64,000 bases of DNA from a bacterium. GTDB taxonomy: Bacteria > Desulfobacterota > Binatia > HRBIN30 > CADEER01. How positions within the stretch are numbered: the first letter of the stretch is position 1; the number at the start of each line of letters is the position of its first letter. Location of the stretch: contig JAUIGL010000019.1 of NCBI GenBank assembly GCA_030430165.1, forward strand, positions 17,201-81,200, given 5' to 3'. The notes beneath the pieces are model-generated. The model was not told the DNA's origin, ran no database searches, and saw only the letters and a program-made list of their open reading frames with translations. Below are positions 36,877 through 46,878 of this stretch, piece by piece. Both the position numbers and the translations under genes were made by a program.

Positions 36877-36930
36877 TGCGCCCGCTGTCGATGCCGGCCA
36901 ACCAGCTCCCAGCCCGCAGATCCCAAATCG

Positions 36931-38439
36931 TTACTTCTTCACATTCAGCGTCCGCATCAAGTTGTAGACATGCGAGCGCGCGAGATCGAGCTGCTCCGCG
37001 GTCTTGATCACGTTCCAGTCGTTTTGCTCGAGCACGTCGCGCAGCAGTCCCGCTTGGATTGCTCGAGTGGCCTGCTGGAAGGTCATCGTGGTGGAGCCGC
37101 TGCCGGCCTGCTCGGGGAAGAGGTGGGCCGCTTCGATCGCGGGAGAGCCCTCGCCGGCGGCGCGAATCGCCGCCACCTCGCTGGCGTGCGCCAGCTGGCG
37201 GACGTGTCCCGGCCAGGCCGCGGTTTCGGCTGCGAGTAGGGCGCCCGGCGAAACCTCGAGGGCGGGTAGCTGATGTCGCTCGCAGGCCTCGTTGCAGAAA
37301 TGGCGCAGCAGGCACCGGATGTCCTCGCGCCGCTCTTGCAGACTCGGCACGCGGATCTTCATCACGTCGAGCCGGAAGTAGAGGTCTTCCCTGAATTTCT
37401 TCTGCCGCACCGCTTCCTCGAGATCGACGTTGCTGGCGGCGATCAGGCGGACGTCGGCGGTTGACGGCTCCTCCGCACCGAGCGGGTAGAAGGTCTTCTT
37501 CTGTAGGAGGTGGAGCAGCTTGGCCTGGGCTGCGAGTGGGATCTCGGCGACCTCGTCGAGGAACAGGGTGCCGCCCTCGGCTGCTTCGACCTTGCCGAGC
37601 AGGCGCCTGGTCGCGCCGGTGAAGGAGCCTTCGAGTGCTCCGAACAGCTCGGCCTCGAGTAGGTTCTCCGGAATCGCGGCGCAATTGAGCTCGACGAAGG
37701 GCTTGGTCGCGCGCGGGCTGTTGTCGTGGATGACCTCGGCCAGCTGACTCTTGCCGGTTCCGCATTCGCCGGTGAGAAGGACCCCGACGTTGACCGGCGC
37801 CGCCAGGGACACCTGCTTGAGCAGGTTGGCCAGTGCCTGGCTGGTACCGATGACCCGGGCGACATCGAGGCGGCGGCGGATCTCCGCCGTCGGATCGCTC
37901 GCCTGCTTCGACTGCTCGGTGGTGATCAGTCGATGGGCCAGCGGCGCGAGATGGCGGGCGAAGAGGCGGGCGAGCTCGCGTTCGTGACGGTCGAAGAGGC
38001 CGGGGCGCACGCGTCCCTGCAAGTAGAGGACGCCGATCGAGGGAGCGTCGCCGACCGGGGCGCACAGCACGGCCTGAATCTTGTTGATGCGGACGCTGTC
38101 CTGGTCGTTGAACTCGGGGTCGAGCATTGCCGACGGGGTGACGATGGTCTCGCCGGTGGCGAGAGCCTTGGCGACGATGCTGCTCGAGATCTTGGAGCGG
38201 ACCTCGGCCACCTGGCGCTCGTCGAAGCCGTGCGCGATCCACCAACGCGGCGGCGCTCCGAACTCGTCGTACAGCTCGAGGTATCCCTGTTGCGCCTCGG
38301 TGACGTCGACGATCAAGGCCAGCGCCTCGCGCAGGAACGAGTCGAGGTCGTCACGATCGCCGAGGTTGAGCAGGCTGAGGAAGAGGTCGCGCTCCTTGCG
38401 GACCCGGGCGAAGTCTTCGGCTGGTGCGCGTTCGCTCAT
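36931..38439 (-). CDS. Sigma-54-dependent enhancer-binding protein (GAF, AAA+, Fis HTH)
   Basis: Transcription activator of 502 aa for RNA polymerase with sigma-54. An N-terminal GAF-like sensor (about 40-190) precedes the AAA+ domain: Walker A GECGTGKS (Lys230), the L1 loop EGSFTGAT, Walker [13 protein letters not shown] and the [11 protein letters not shown] segment. The C-terminus is a Fis-type helix-turn-helix ([20 protein letters not shown]). The L1 loop reads GSFTGA where GAFTGA is normal. Start taken at 38439 ([18 protein letters not shown]); GTG/ATG starts further up to 38520 are possible. GAF plus no receiver suggests control by a ligand or by the PknK-like kinase next door. Confidence 0.92.
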   Translation of the reverse strand: MSERAPAEDFARVRKERDLFLSLLNLGDRDDLDSFLREALALIVDVTEAQQGYLELYDEFGAPPRWWIAHGFDERQVAEVRSKISSSIVAKALATGETIVTPSAMLDPEFNDQDSVRINKIQAVLCAPVGDAPSIGVLYLQGRVRPGLFDRHERELARLFARHLAPLAHRLITTEQSKQASDPTAEIRRRLDVARVIGTSQALANLLKQVSLAAPVNVGVLLTGECGTGKSQLAEVIHDNSPRATKPFVELNCAAIPENLLEAELFGALEGSFTGATRRLLGKVEAAEGGTLFLDEVAEIPLAAQAKLLHLLQKKTFYPLGAEEPSTADVRLIAASNVDLEEAVRQKKFREDLYFRLDVMKIRVPSLQERREDIRCLLRHFCNEACERHQLPALEVSPGALLAAETAAWPGHVRQLAHASEVAAIRAAGEGSPAIEAAHLFPEQAGSGSTTMTFQQATRAIQAGLLRDVLEQNDWNVIKTAEQLDLARSHVYNLMRTLNVKK

Positions 38440-38575
38440 CTGCGTGCTTGGCTGGCCGCCTCGGGCGAGTGGGCCCATCGGACGGTACCGTTGATCTATC
38501 CCGGAGAGTAAAGCACACACCGGGGCGCCGAGTGAATCCCCAATTTGATCAGCTGTTTAGCCGGGTTCGCTCCAG

Positions 38576-38625
38576 TGTCCTGGATATTGGGCAGCGCCGG
38601 CGAGGGGCGTCCTGAATAGTGGACA
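38576..38625. promoter_or_regulatory. Two enhancer-like dyads (candidate UAS pair for the sigma-54 activator)
   Basis: Two imperfect 18-bp dyads, TGTCC-TGGATATT-GGGCA at 38576-38593 and CGTCC-TGAATAGT-GGACA at 38608-38625, are spaced 32 bp centre to centre, close to three helical turns. They lie between the activator gene and the divergent pseudo-receiver gene, about 40-90 bp upstream of a -24/-12-like element. This is the arrangement expected of tandem sites for a Fis-type activator. Confidence 0.55.
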
Positions 38626-38666
38626 CCTCACCCGCTGCCGCGGAGCCCGCGCTCCCGTTTCCCAGC

Positions 38667-38681
38667 TGGCACGCAAGTTGA
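38667..38681 (+). promoter_or_regulatory. Candidate sigma-54 (-24/-12) promoter
   Basis: TGGCACGCAAGTTGA has the -24 element TGGCACG and the 5-bp gap to TTG, but the -12 element reads TTGA instead of TTGC. It is 48 bp before the ATG of the downstream regulator and follows the paired dyads. Confidence 0.45.
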
Positions 38682-38729
38682 AATTGCTATCTGCGCGAGC
38701 CGCAGCCAGGCGGCGGAAGGAGCGGACAG

Positions 38730-39461
38730 ATGGATGCAGTGCTGGAATCGATTCGTTGCAACGGCAGTGACGGCTTTTCCGGAATCGTCAACTACGATGC
38801 GGGCGACGATTCGGTGAGCATGCGGGGGCGGATCGAGGGAACTGTCTTCGTGATCGAGCCGGATCCAGGGTCCAATCGATCGTTGGCGTGGATTTTCCGA
38901 TCAGCCGGGCTCGACGTCTATGAGTACCGCAGCGGCGAGGACTTCCTCGACAGCTTCGATGGCGACCCGGCCGGTTGCCTGCTGGTCAACTTGGAGCTGC
39001 CTGGCATGAGCGGTGTCGCCGTGCTCGAGGAGCTCGCCCGGCGCGGCGTGACCATGCCGGTGATTCTGTTCACCGGCTACGGCAAGGGAATGGTCGCGGT
39101 CGAAGCGTTTCGATCGGGGGCGTTCGACGTCGTCGACAAGGCTTTCGATCTGGCGGTCGTCGAGCGGGTGCGCCAGGCTTTGAGTATCGACGCCAGGCGC
39201 CGTCAGCGCCGCATGGCCAAGGTCGAGCTGCGCGCGCGCTTGGAGCGGCTGACCCCGCGCGAGCGCGAGGTCGCCGATCTCGTCGTCAGCGGAAACGCCA
39301 ACAAGGTCATCGCCTACGACCTCGAAATCAGCGAACGTACCGTCGAATGCCACCGCTCGCACATCATGCGCAAGCTGGGCGTCAAGACCGCCGCCGAGGT
39401 GGTGCGTATCGTCGTCCTCGCCAAGGAGGCCGAGGCCGAGCTGCGCGACGACATCGAGTGA
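38730..39461 (+). CDS. LuxR/FixJ-type regulator with pseudo-receiver (phospho-Asp replaced by Asn)
   Basis: 243-aa regulator with an N-terminal receiver-like domain after a 35-residue lead, and a C-terminal LuxR helix-turn-helix (LTPREREVADLVVSG; NKVIAYDLEISERTVECHRS). The receiver fold is recognisable (GTVFVIEPD; LLVNLELPGMSGV; LFTGYGKG; VVDKAFD), but the site that should be Asp is Asn87 (codon AAC at 38988). Phosphorylation by a histidine kinase is therefore not expected. The start is the ATG at 38730, behind GGAAGGAG. It is divergent from the sigma-54 activator and 31 bp upstream of another regulator of the same class, probably one operon. Confidence 0.9.
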   Translation: MDAVLESIRCNGSDGFSGIVNYDAGDDSVSMRGRIEGTVFVIEPDPGSNRSLAWIFRSAGLDVYEYRSGEDFLDSFDGDPAGCLLVNLELPGMSGVAVLEELARRGVTMPVILFTGYGKGMVAVEAFRSGAFDVVDKAFDLAVVERVRQALSIDARRRQRRMAKVELRARLERLTPREREVADLVVSGNANKVIAYDLEISERTVECHRSHIMRKLGVKTAAEVVRIVVLAKEAEAELRDDIE

Positions 39462-39492
39462 ATGAAACTACCGGAGACAGGGGGCATGTCAC

Positions 39493-40149
39493 ATGATTGA
39501 TCCAGGCGACAGTATCGACGGAACCCGCCCGCAGGCGTTCGTGGTGGGGGCCCTGGACGCGGGCTTCCACACGCTCGACCGAGCGATCCAGGAGGCAGGC
39601 TGCGACCCGCGGCACTACCTCTCGGCCGCCGAGTTCATGGCGCGCTGCCCGAGAGCCGAAATCGGCGTCATCTTCGTCGAGTCTTCTTCGCTCGGTGCCG
39701 AGACCTTGCTCGAGAGGTTGTGCCAGCAGCCGGCGCCCCATCCGGTGGTGGTGCTCACCGATACGTCGGACTTCGATTGCGTGGTGCGCGCGTTCCGCCT
39801 CGGGGCGATGGACGTGCTGCCGCGCGATGTCGCGGACGAGGGCTTGAGCGACTGCCTGCGCCAGGCGTTGGCCCAGGACCGGGCGCGGCTGACCGCGCGG
39901 CGTGAGTGGAGCGAGGTGCAGGGGTTGATCGACTCGCTGACGCCGCGTGAACGGCAGGTGATGGATCGGGTGGTCGCCGGCTACGCCAATCGCGAGATCG
40001 CGGTCGAGCTCGAGATCAGTGAGAAGACGGTGGAGGTCCACCGCCACAAGGTGATGCTCAAAATGGAGGCGGACTCGCTCGCCGAGCTGGTGCGCAAGAA
40101 CGTAGTCTTGGAGGCTGCGGCATTGGCCGCGCCCCGACTCAACTCCTAG
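39493..40149 (+). CDS. LuxR-type regulator with degenerate receiver (Glu at phospho-Asp site)
   Basis: 218-aa regulator, paralogous in layout to its upstream neighbour. The N-terminal half keeps the length and hydrophobic rhythm of a receiver, but the acidic cluster is lost (AFVVGALDAG), the phosphosite aligns with Glu63 (GVIFVESSSLG), and the conserved Lys is Arg (VLPRDVAD). A Glu there often mimics phosphorylation. The C-terminal LuxR HTH is intact (LTPRERQVMDRVVAG; NREIAVELEISEKTVEVHRH). A run of AGGGGG about 8 bp before the ATG supports the start. Likely binds DNA constitutively or responds by protein contacts. Confidence 0.85.
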   Translation: MIDPGDSIDGTRPQAFVVGALDAGFHTLDRAIQEAGCDPRHYLSAAEFMARCPRAEIGVIFVESSSLGAETLLERLCQQPAPHPVVVLTDTSDFDCVVRAFRLGAMDVLPRDVADEGLSDCLRQALAQDRARLTARREWSEVQGLIDSLTPRERQVMDRVVAGYANREIAVELEISEKTVEVHRHKVMLKMEADSLAELVRKNVVLEAAALAAPRLNS

Positions 40150-40652
40150 CCCGCACACCCGCCGAGAGGTCTCGCGGGCGCCTTCCGAAATCCTCGGATG
40201 GTCCGGCCCAACGGACTCGCGGGAGTCCGCTAGCGGCTCGGCCGGGCGGCGACCGCGAACCAACGTTCGCAGGCGAGTCCGCCCCCTTTGCGACGAACGG
40301 GCCAAACTCGATACCGAGTCGTCTGGCCGAGATCGTGCTATGCGCATACGCGGGAGCCGATCGGTCGTTGCGTATGTCCAGAGGGGGAGGGATTCCAGCC
40401 GGCGCATGGAGTCGTGGCGGCAAGCGCCACGCGGTTGCAGCAATCTTCGCCGACGCGCCATCCCCGGGTGTAAGATCGGTTTCGGACCGTTGCCTCCGGG
40501 ACCGGTGGCATTCCGTGGAGGCGAGGTCGCGCGTGCAATCGACCCCGGCACCCAACACGCGCGATCGCGCCTCCCGGGAGCTGCCTCTGGCTGCGGCGGC
40601 GCCGAAAACCGTGGCGCGGGGGGCGGGCGCGACCATGCGGGGGAGAGTGCGA
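40150..40652. other. 503-bp intergenic region with no recognised gene
   Basis: I see no convincing gene here. It contains the right copy of the 18-bp inverted repeat (40172-40189) and a loose inverted repeat CATACGC...GCGTATG (40345-40351 and 40370-40376). Open frames across it are GC-driven and lack family features. The promoter of the downstream exported protein should lie here. Confidence 0.6.
40172..40189. repeat. 18-bp repeat, right copy of an inverted pair
   Basis: Reverse complement of the sequence at 32945-32962, exact over 18 bp, located 22 bp after the stop of the second pseudo-receiver gene. Confidence 0.7.
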
Positions 40653-43052
40653 ATGGTGGCGCGCGTGGCGGCGGTATGGTTGGTGCTGCTGCCGGCGGTC
40701 CCCGCCCTCGCCGAGAGCTTCGTCATCAATTCGTACACCACGGGCTCCCAGGCGGAGCCGGTTGCCGTGTGCTTGCCGGGTGGCGGCAATCTGGTCGCGA
40801 TCTGGGAGAGTGCCGACCAGGACGGGGACGATTCCGGGGTTTTTGGTCGTCTGGCGGACCCCTCGGGCGCGGCAATGGGTGCCGAGTTTCCGGTCAACCA
40901 GCTGACCGAAGACAGCCAGGGGGCACCGGCTGCGGCGGTCGCGGGCGACGGTTTCGTCGTCGTTTGGGAAGACTACGATCTGCTCAGTATCGACGACCGC
41001 CTGAAGGCTCGGCTGTTCGATGCAGACGGCAAGCCGCGCGCCGACGAGTTCCGCGTCGATACGTCGATCTCCGAGTACCACGTAGCTCCGTCGGTCAGTG
41101 GATCCAAGGACGGCCGCTTCGTCGTCGTCTGGGATGACTATTCCGACGTCTTCGCGCAGATGGTCGATCTCGACGGCGCCAAGGTGGGCGGCGAGTTTCG
41201 CATCAACCAAACGACCAGCGGCTACCAGGCTCTGGCCTCGGTGGCGATGCTCACGGCCGGCGGTTTCGTCGTCGCCTGGACCGACGGCAGCTACTACGGC
41301 GGGCGCGACGGCGACGGCTACGGGGTGTTTGCCCGGCGCTTCGATGGCGACGGCATGCCAGCGGGGGAGGACTTTCAGGTCAACGTCGCCAGTAGCGGCG
41401 ATCAATTCGCGCCGGACGTCGTCGGCAGGCCGGACGGCGGCTTCACGGTCATCTGGGAGTCGTACGACCTCGACACCGGCTATGGCAGGGTCGCCGGTCG
41501 CCGCTTCGACGCGGTCGCTCAGCCGCTCGGAGGTGAATTCGACGTGAGCGGCGCCGAGGCCAGTTACCCGGGCAGCGCCGCCGCGGCGGTGGACACCGAG
41601 GGCACGCTCCTGGCGGTGTGGTCGGACTTGCAGCCGTCGCTCGAGCTCGGTGTGGTCGGCCGTCGCTTCGACGCTACGGGCAGTCCTTTGGAGAGCCCGT
41701 TGGCGCTCGACCCGGCGGCCGAGTTGGATCAGGTGTTCCCCGATGCCTGTGCGTTGAACGATGGACGGTTCTTCGCCGTCTGGCAGGCCGAAAGTGGAGA
41801 CGGCGATGGCCCCGGGGTGGTCGGCTTGGTGGCCGGTCAGACATTCACCCCAACTGCGGCCGACTCGCCTTCGCCGACTCCATCGTCGACGGCAACCCGA
41901 TCGTCGACCGCGACGCCGACGCCGAGCCCGACCGGCACGCCGACCAGCACCTTTACGCGAACGCCGACCGCGACGCGGAGCTTTACCCGCACTCCGACGC
42001 CGAGCGCGACCCGCACGCCGACCCGGACCTTTACGCGGACTCCGACTCCAACTCGTACTCACACGCGCAGCGCGACGCCGACCGCGACCTACACGCGCAC
42101 CGCGACGCGCACCGCCACGCCGACACTGACGCCGACCGCGACCTACACGCGCAGCGCGACGCCGAGCGCGAGCGGCACGCAGACCGGCACGCCGACGCCC
42201 ACCGCGTCGCCGAGTGCGACCCGCACGCGGACGGGTACCTTCACGCGTACTCCGACTGCGACCCGAACTGCGTCTGCGACGGCGACGCAGAGCCAGACTG
42301 CGACGTCGAGCCGCACCCGGACCGCAACGCCGACCCGCTCAGCGACGCCTACGTCGACTCGCACGCGGACCGCGACCCGAACCAGCACTGCGACGCGCAG
42401 CTCGACCCGCACTGCCTCCGCCTCGCCAACCCGGTCGGCTAGCTCCACCGGCACGGCTACGCCGACGCCGACGGAGTCGCAGGTGTCGACTCCGGCCTCG
42501 TCACCAAGCCCCACCGAAACCGTGCCGGGCACCGCGACTGCGACCCGCACCGATGCTCCGACCATCTCGACTCCGAGTGTGACGCCCACCGCCACCCGCA
42601 GCCGCACGTTCACCCGGACCGCGACCGCCACGCGTACCTTCAGCCGAACCGCCAGCCCGACGCGCAGCTCGACTCCGAGCCGCACTCCGACCGCTTCGAC
42701 CGCACCGGCGAGCCCGAGCGCCACGCCCGCGTCATCGGCAACCGCGGCCGGTTCGGCGCCGCCGACCGCCAGCTCGACGCCCGTTGCCTCCGCGACGGCG
42801 CCGCCGAGCCACACCGGCGCGACCAGTCCGACCGCCACCGCCGCGGTGACGCCGCCGGCGACTCCGGTCGTCTGTGTCGGCGATTGCGATCGGAACTCGC
42901 GGGTCAGCGTGGCCGAGCTGATTCTCGCGGTGAACGTCGCGCTCGGTGCTCAGCCGGCGGCGAGCTGCACCGCCGCCGACCGCGACGGCGACGGCGCGGT
43001 GGCGATCAACGAGCTCATCGCCGCCGTAAATCGCGCGCTAGCCGGGTGCTAG
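40653..43052 (+). CDS. Exported seven-repeat protein with Thr/Pro/Arg linker and C-terminal dockerin-like module
   Basis: Predicted secreted protein of 799 aa. The ATG at 40653, behind GGGGGAGAG, begins a signal peptide (MVARVAAVWLVLLPAVPALA). Residues about 25-400 carry seven repeats of the type GGFVVxWExxD (LVAIWESAD, FVVVWEDYD, FVVVWDDYS, FVVAWTDGS, FTVIWESYD, LLAVWSDLQ, FFAVWQAES), suggesting a seven-bladed propeller. Residues about 405-735 are an almost pure Thr/Pro/Ser/Arg linker (TPTRTFTRT type). The end is a dockerin-like EF-hand pair (CVGDCDRNSRVSVAELILAV and DRDGDGAVAINELIAAV), terminating in AGC. It is a paralogue of the gene at 45438. Probable cell-surface role; ligand unknown. 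Confidence 0.85.
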   Translation: MVARVAAVWLVLLPAVPALAESFVINSYTTGSQAEPVAVCLPGGGNLVAIWESADQDGDDSGVFGRLADPSGAAMGAEFPVNQLTEDSQGAPAAAVAGDGFVVVWEDYDLLSIDDRLKARLFDADGKPRADEFRVDTSISEYHVAPSVSGSKDGRFVVVWDDYSDVFAQMVDLDGAKVGGEFRINQTTSGYQALASVAMLTAGGFVVAWTDGSYYGGRDGDGYGVFARRFDGDGMPAGEDFQVNVASSGDQFAPDVVGRPDGGFTVIWESYDLDTGYGRVAGRRFDAVAQPLGGEFDVSGAEASYPGSAAAAVDTEGTLLAVWSDLQPSLELGVVGRRFDATGSPLESPLALDPAAELDQVFPDACALNDGRFFAVWQAESGDGDGPGVVGLVAGQTFTPTAADSPSPTPSSTATRSSTATPTPSPTGTPTSTFTRTPTATRSFTRTPTPSATRTPTRTFTRTPTPTRTHTRSATPTATYTRTATRTATPTLTPTATYTRSATPSASGTQTGTPTPTASPSATRTRTGTFTRTPTATRTASATATQSQTATSSRTRTATPTRSATPTSTRTRTATRTSTATRSSTRTASASPTRSASSTGTATPTPTESQVSTPASSPSPTETVPGTATATRTDAPTISTPSVTPTATRSRTFTRTATATRTFSRTASPTRSSTPSRTPTASTAPASPSATPASSATAAGSAPPTASSTPVASATAPPSHTGATSPTATAAVTPPATPVVCVGDCDRNSRVSVAELILAVNVALGAQPAASCTAADRDGDGAVAINELIAAVNRALAGC

Positions 43053-43064
43053 CAGGCCGTCGAG

Positions 43065-43080
43065 GACCAGCCCGGGCTGG

Positions 43081-43082
<2 letters not shown>
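43065..43082. terminator. Perfect 18-bp palindrome between convergent genes
   Basis: GACCAGCCCGGGCTGGTC lies between the stop of the exported protein and the stop of ppk, a likely shared bidirectional terminator stem. Confidence 0.5.
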
Positions 43083-45270
<2,188 letters not shown>

Positions 45271-45305
45271 AGTCGGCTTTCCGTTCACGACGAGGGCAGC
45301 AATCT

Positions 45306-45321
45306 TTGGCACAATCGTCGC
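45306..45321 (+). promoter_or_regulatory. Weak sigma-54-like promoter
   Basis: TTTGGCACAATCGTCGC keeps the GG-N10-GC spacing and a good -24 element (TTGGCACA) but the -12 is TCGC. It points toward the exported gene at 45438, 117 bp downstream. Low certainty. Confidence 0.25.
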
Positions 45322-45437
45322 ATCGGTCCAATAGTAACATGTATCTGCCGGCGGGAAACTGCGGGGTTTTTGGGATCCGGTGCGAACTTTGATACGCTCG
45401 TGGGCGTATTGCGGTTCGCGGTGGGCGAGGAGGTTCG

Positions 45438-46823
45438 ATGATCTCGGGAAGAAGTTGGCTGGCTGCGGTTGCTGGTGTGGCCGCTGCCGCAGCGGTGGGC
45501 GCCACCCTGGCGCCGCAGGCGGTTCCGTTCTTGGTCAACTCGGTTACCGAGGGAAACCAGCGAGAGCCTTCGTTGGCGGCGGATGGCGCCGGCGTCACCC
45601 TGATTGCCTGGGATTCCGATGGCGCGGCCCTCGACGAGACCGAGATTGCAGGCCGCCTGGTCACGAGCGACGGAACCCCGACCGGCGACGAGTTCCAGAT
45701 CAACAGCCATACCGCCAACTCGCAAATCCGCCCTGCGGTGGCGGGATTTCGCTCGGGCGGCTTCGTCGTCGCCTGGGAGAGCTACATCGTCGACACCGAC
45801 GAGGACGAGATCTTCGTCCGCCGATTCGATGCCGCCGGCAATCCGCTCGGCACCGAGACCAGGATCGACGATTCCGAGTTTCATCTGCACGTCGACGTCG
45901 CCGAGGTTGGCAGCGGCGGATTCGTCGTCGTCTGGGATGACGGGTTGGATCTCTTCGGGCGAACCTTCGACGCCAACGGTGACCCGGCCGACGACGGATT
46001 CCGCATCAACGAACAGCCGGGCACCATGTACGGGCCGCGCGTCGCCTCGGATTCCTCTGGCGCCTTCACGGTGGTCTGGGAGGATCGCAGCGAGATCGAC
46101 GGCGACGGCAGCGGCGTGCTGATGCGGCGCTTCGACGCCAGTGGCGCGGCGACGACTGGCGACCTGCAGGTCAATACGTCGACGATCGGCGACCAGTACG
46201 CTCCGACGATCGGCATGCGCGGCGATGGGTCCTTCATCGTTGCCTGGGAGGCGTACGGCCAGCAATCGGAGGGCGACGGTGCGTTTGCGCGGCTCTATGC
46301 CGCCGACGGTACCTCGCTGGGCGGCGACTTTCGCGTCGACGACGGCAACTCGGTCTATGCGGGCTACGTCGACGCGGCGGGCAGCGAGTCGGACTTCGTC
46401 GTCGTCTGGAATGAGCCGCGCGACGAGGGGAGCGACACGTTGACGACGCGTGCGCGCCGGGTGCGCAGCGACGGTAGTTTGCTGAATGTGGTCGACATCG
46501 ATCCCGAGGAACAGGGCGACCAGGCCAACGCGGTGGTGTCCGCCGGCAGCCGGGGGGTCGTCGTGGCTTGGGAGGGATTCGGTCCCGATGAGCAGGACAT
46601 CTTCGCTCAGCACTTCGACGAGATCGACGCGCCGGAGGGGTGCCCCGGCGACTGCGACGGAAACGGCGTCGTCACCGTGTCCGAATTGGTCCGCGGGGTG
46701 AACATCGCGCTCGGTACCCTCGACCTATTGCAGTGCCCGGCGGTCGATCTCAACGGTGACGGCACGGTTGCGATCAACGAGCTGATCGCCGCCGTCAACG
46801 CGGCGCTCGCCGGCTGCGGCTGA
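45438..46823 (+). CDS. Exported seven-repeat protein with C-terminal dockerin-like module
   Basis: 461-aa secreted protein with a short signal-like N-terminus (MISGRSWLAAVAGVAAAAAV). Seven repeats with a core FVVxWE (VTLIAWDSD, FVVAWESYI, FVVVWDDGL, FTVVWEDRS, FIVAWEAYG, FVVVWNEPR, VVVAWEGFG) match those of the 40653 protein, so the two are paralogues; here the Thr/Pro linker is absent. The C-terminus is the dockerin-like EF-hand pair (CPGDCDGNGVVTVSELVRGV and DLNGDGTVAINELIAAV) ending in AGCG. A GAGGAGG ribosome site precedes the ATG. Probably surface-exposed with a seven-bladed propeller fold; function unknown. Confidence 0.85.
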   Translation: MISGRSWLAAVAGVAAAAAVGATLAPQAVPFLVNSVTEGNQREPSLAADGAGVTLIAWDSDGAALDETEIAGRLVTSDGTPTGDEFQINSHTANSQIRPAVAGFRSGGFVVAWESYIVDTDEDEIFVRRFDAAGNPLGTETRIDDSEFHLHVDVAEVGSGGFVVVWDDGLDLFGRTFDANGDPADDGFRINEQPGTMYGPRVASDSSGAFTVVWEDRSEIDGDGSGVLMRRFDASGAATTGDLQVNTSTIGDQYAPTIGMRGDGSFIVAWEAYGQQSEGDGAFARLYAADGTSLGGDFRVDDGNSVYAGYVDAAGSESDFVVVWNEPRDEGSDTLTTRARRVRSDGSLLNVVDIDPEEQGDQANAVVSAGSRGVVVAWEGFGPDEQDIFAQHFDEIDAPEGCPGDCDGNGVVTVSELVRGVNIALGTLDLLQCPAVDLNGDGTVAINELIAAVNAALAGCG

Positions 46824-46878
46824 CGTTCGCGTTGCGCCGCGCTCGTTTCAAGTTGGGCGCCGTGTTAGCCTCGGAAAA

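Noticed and set aside
32945..40189. Composite transposon
   Set aside because: Inverted ends exist, but no transposase or integrase gene lies between them and target-site duplication is not evident.
40338..40900. N-terminal extension of the exported protein to about 40335
   Set aside because: The upstream part has no signal features, whereas ATG 40653 has both a good ribosome site and a signal peptide.
42143..42838. Minus-strand frame with Val/Arg repeats opposite the Thr/Pro linker
   Set aside because: It is the reverse reading of a repetitive linker; the V-R-V pattern is a by-product of ACG/CCG codon repeats.
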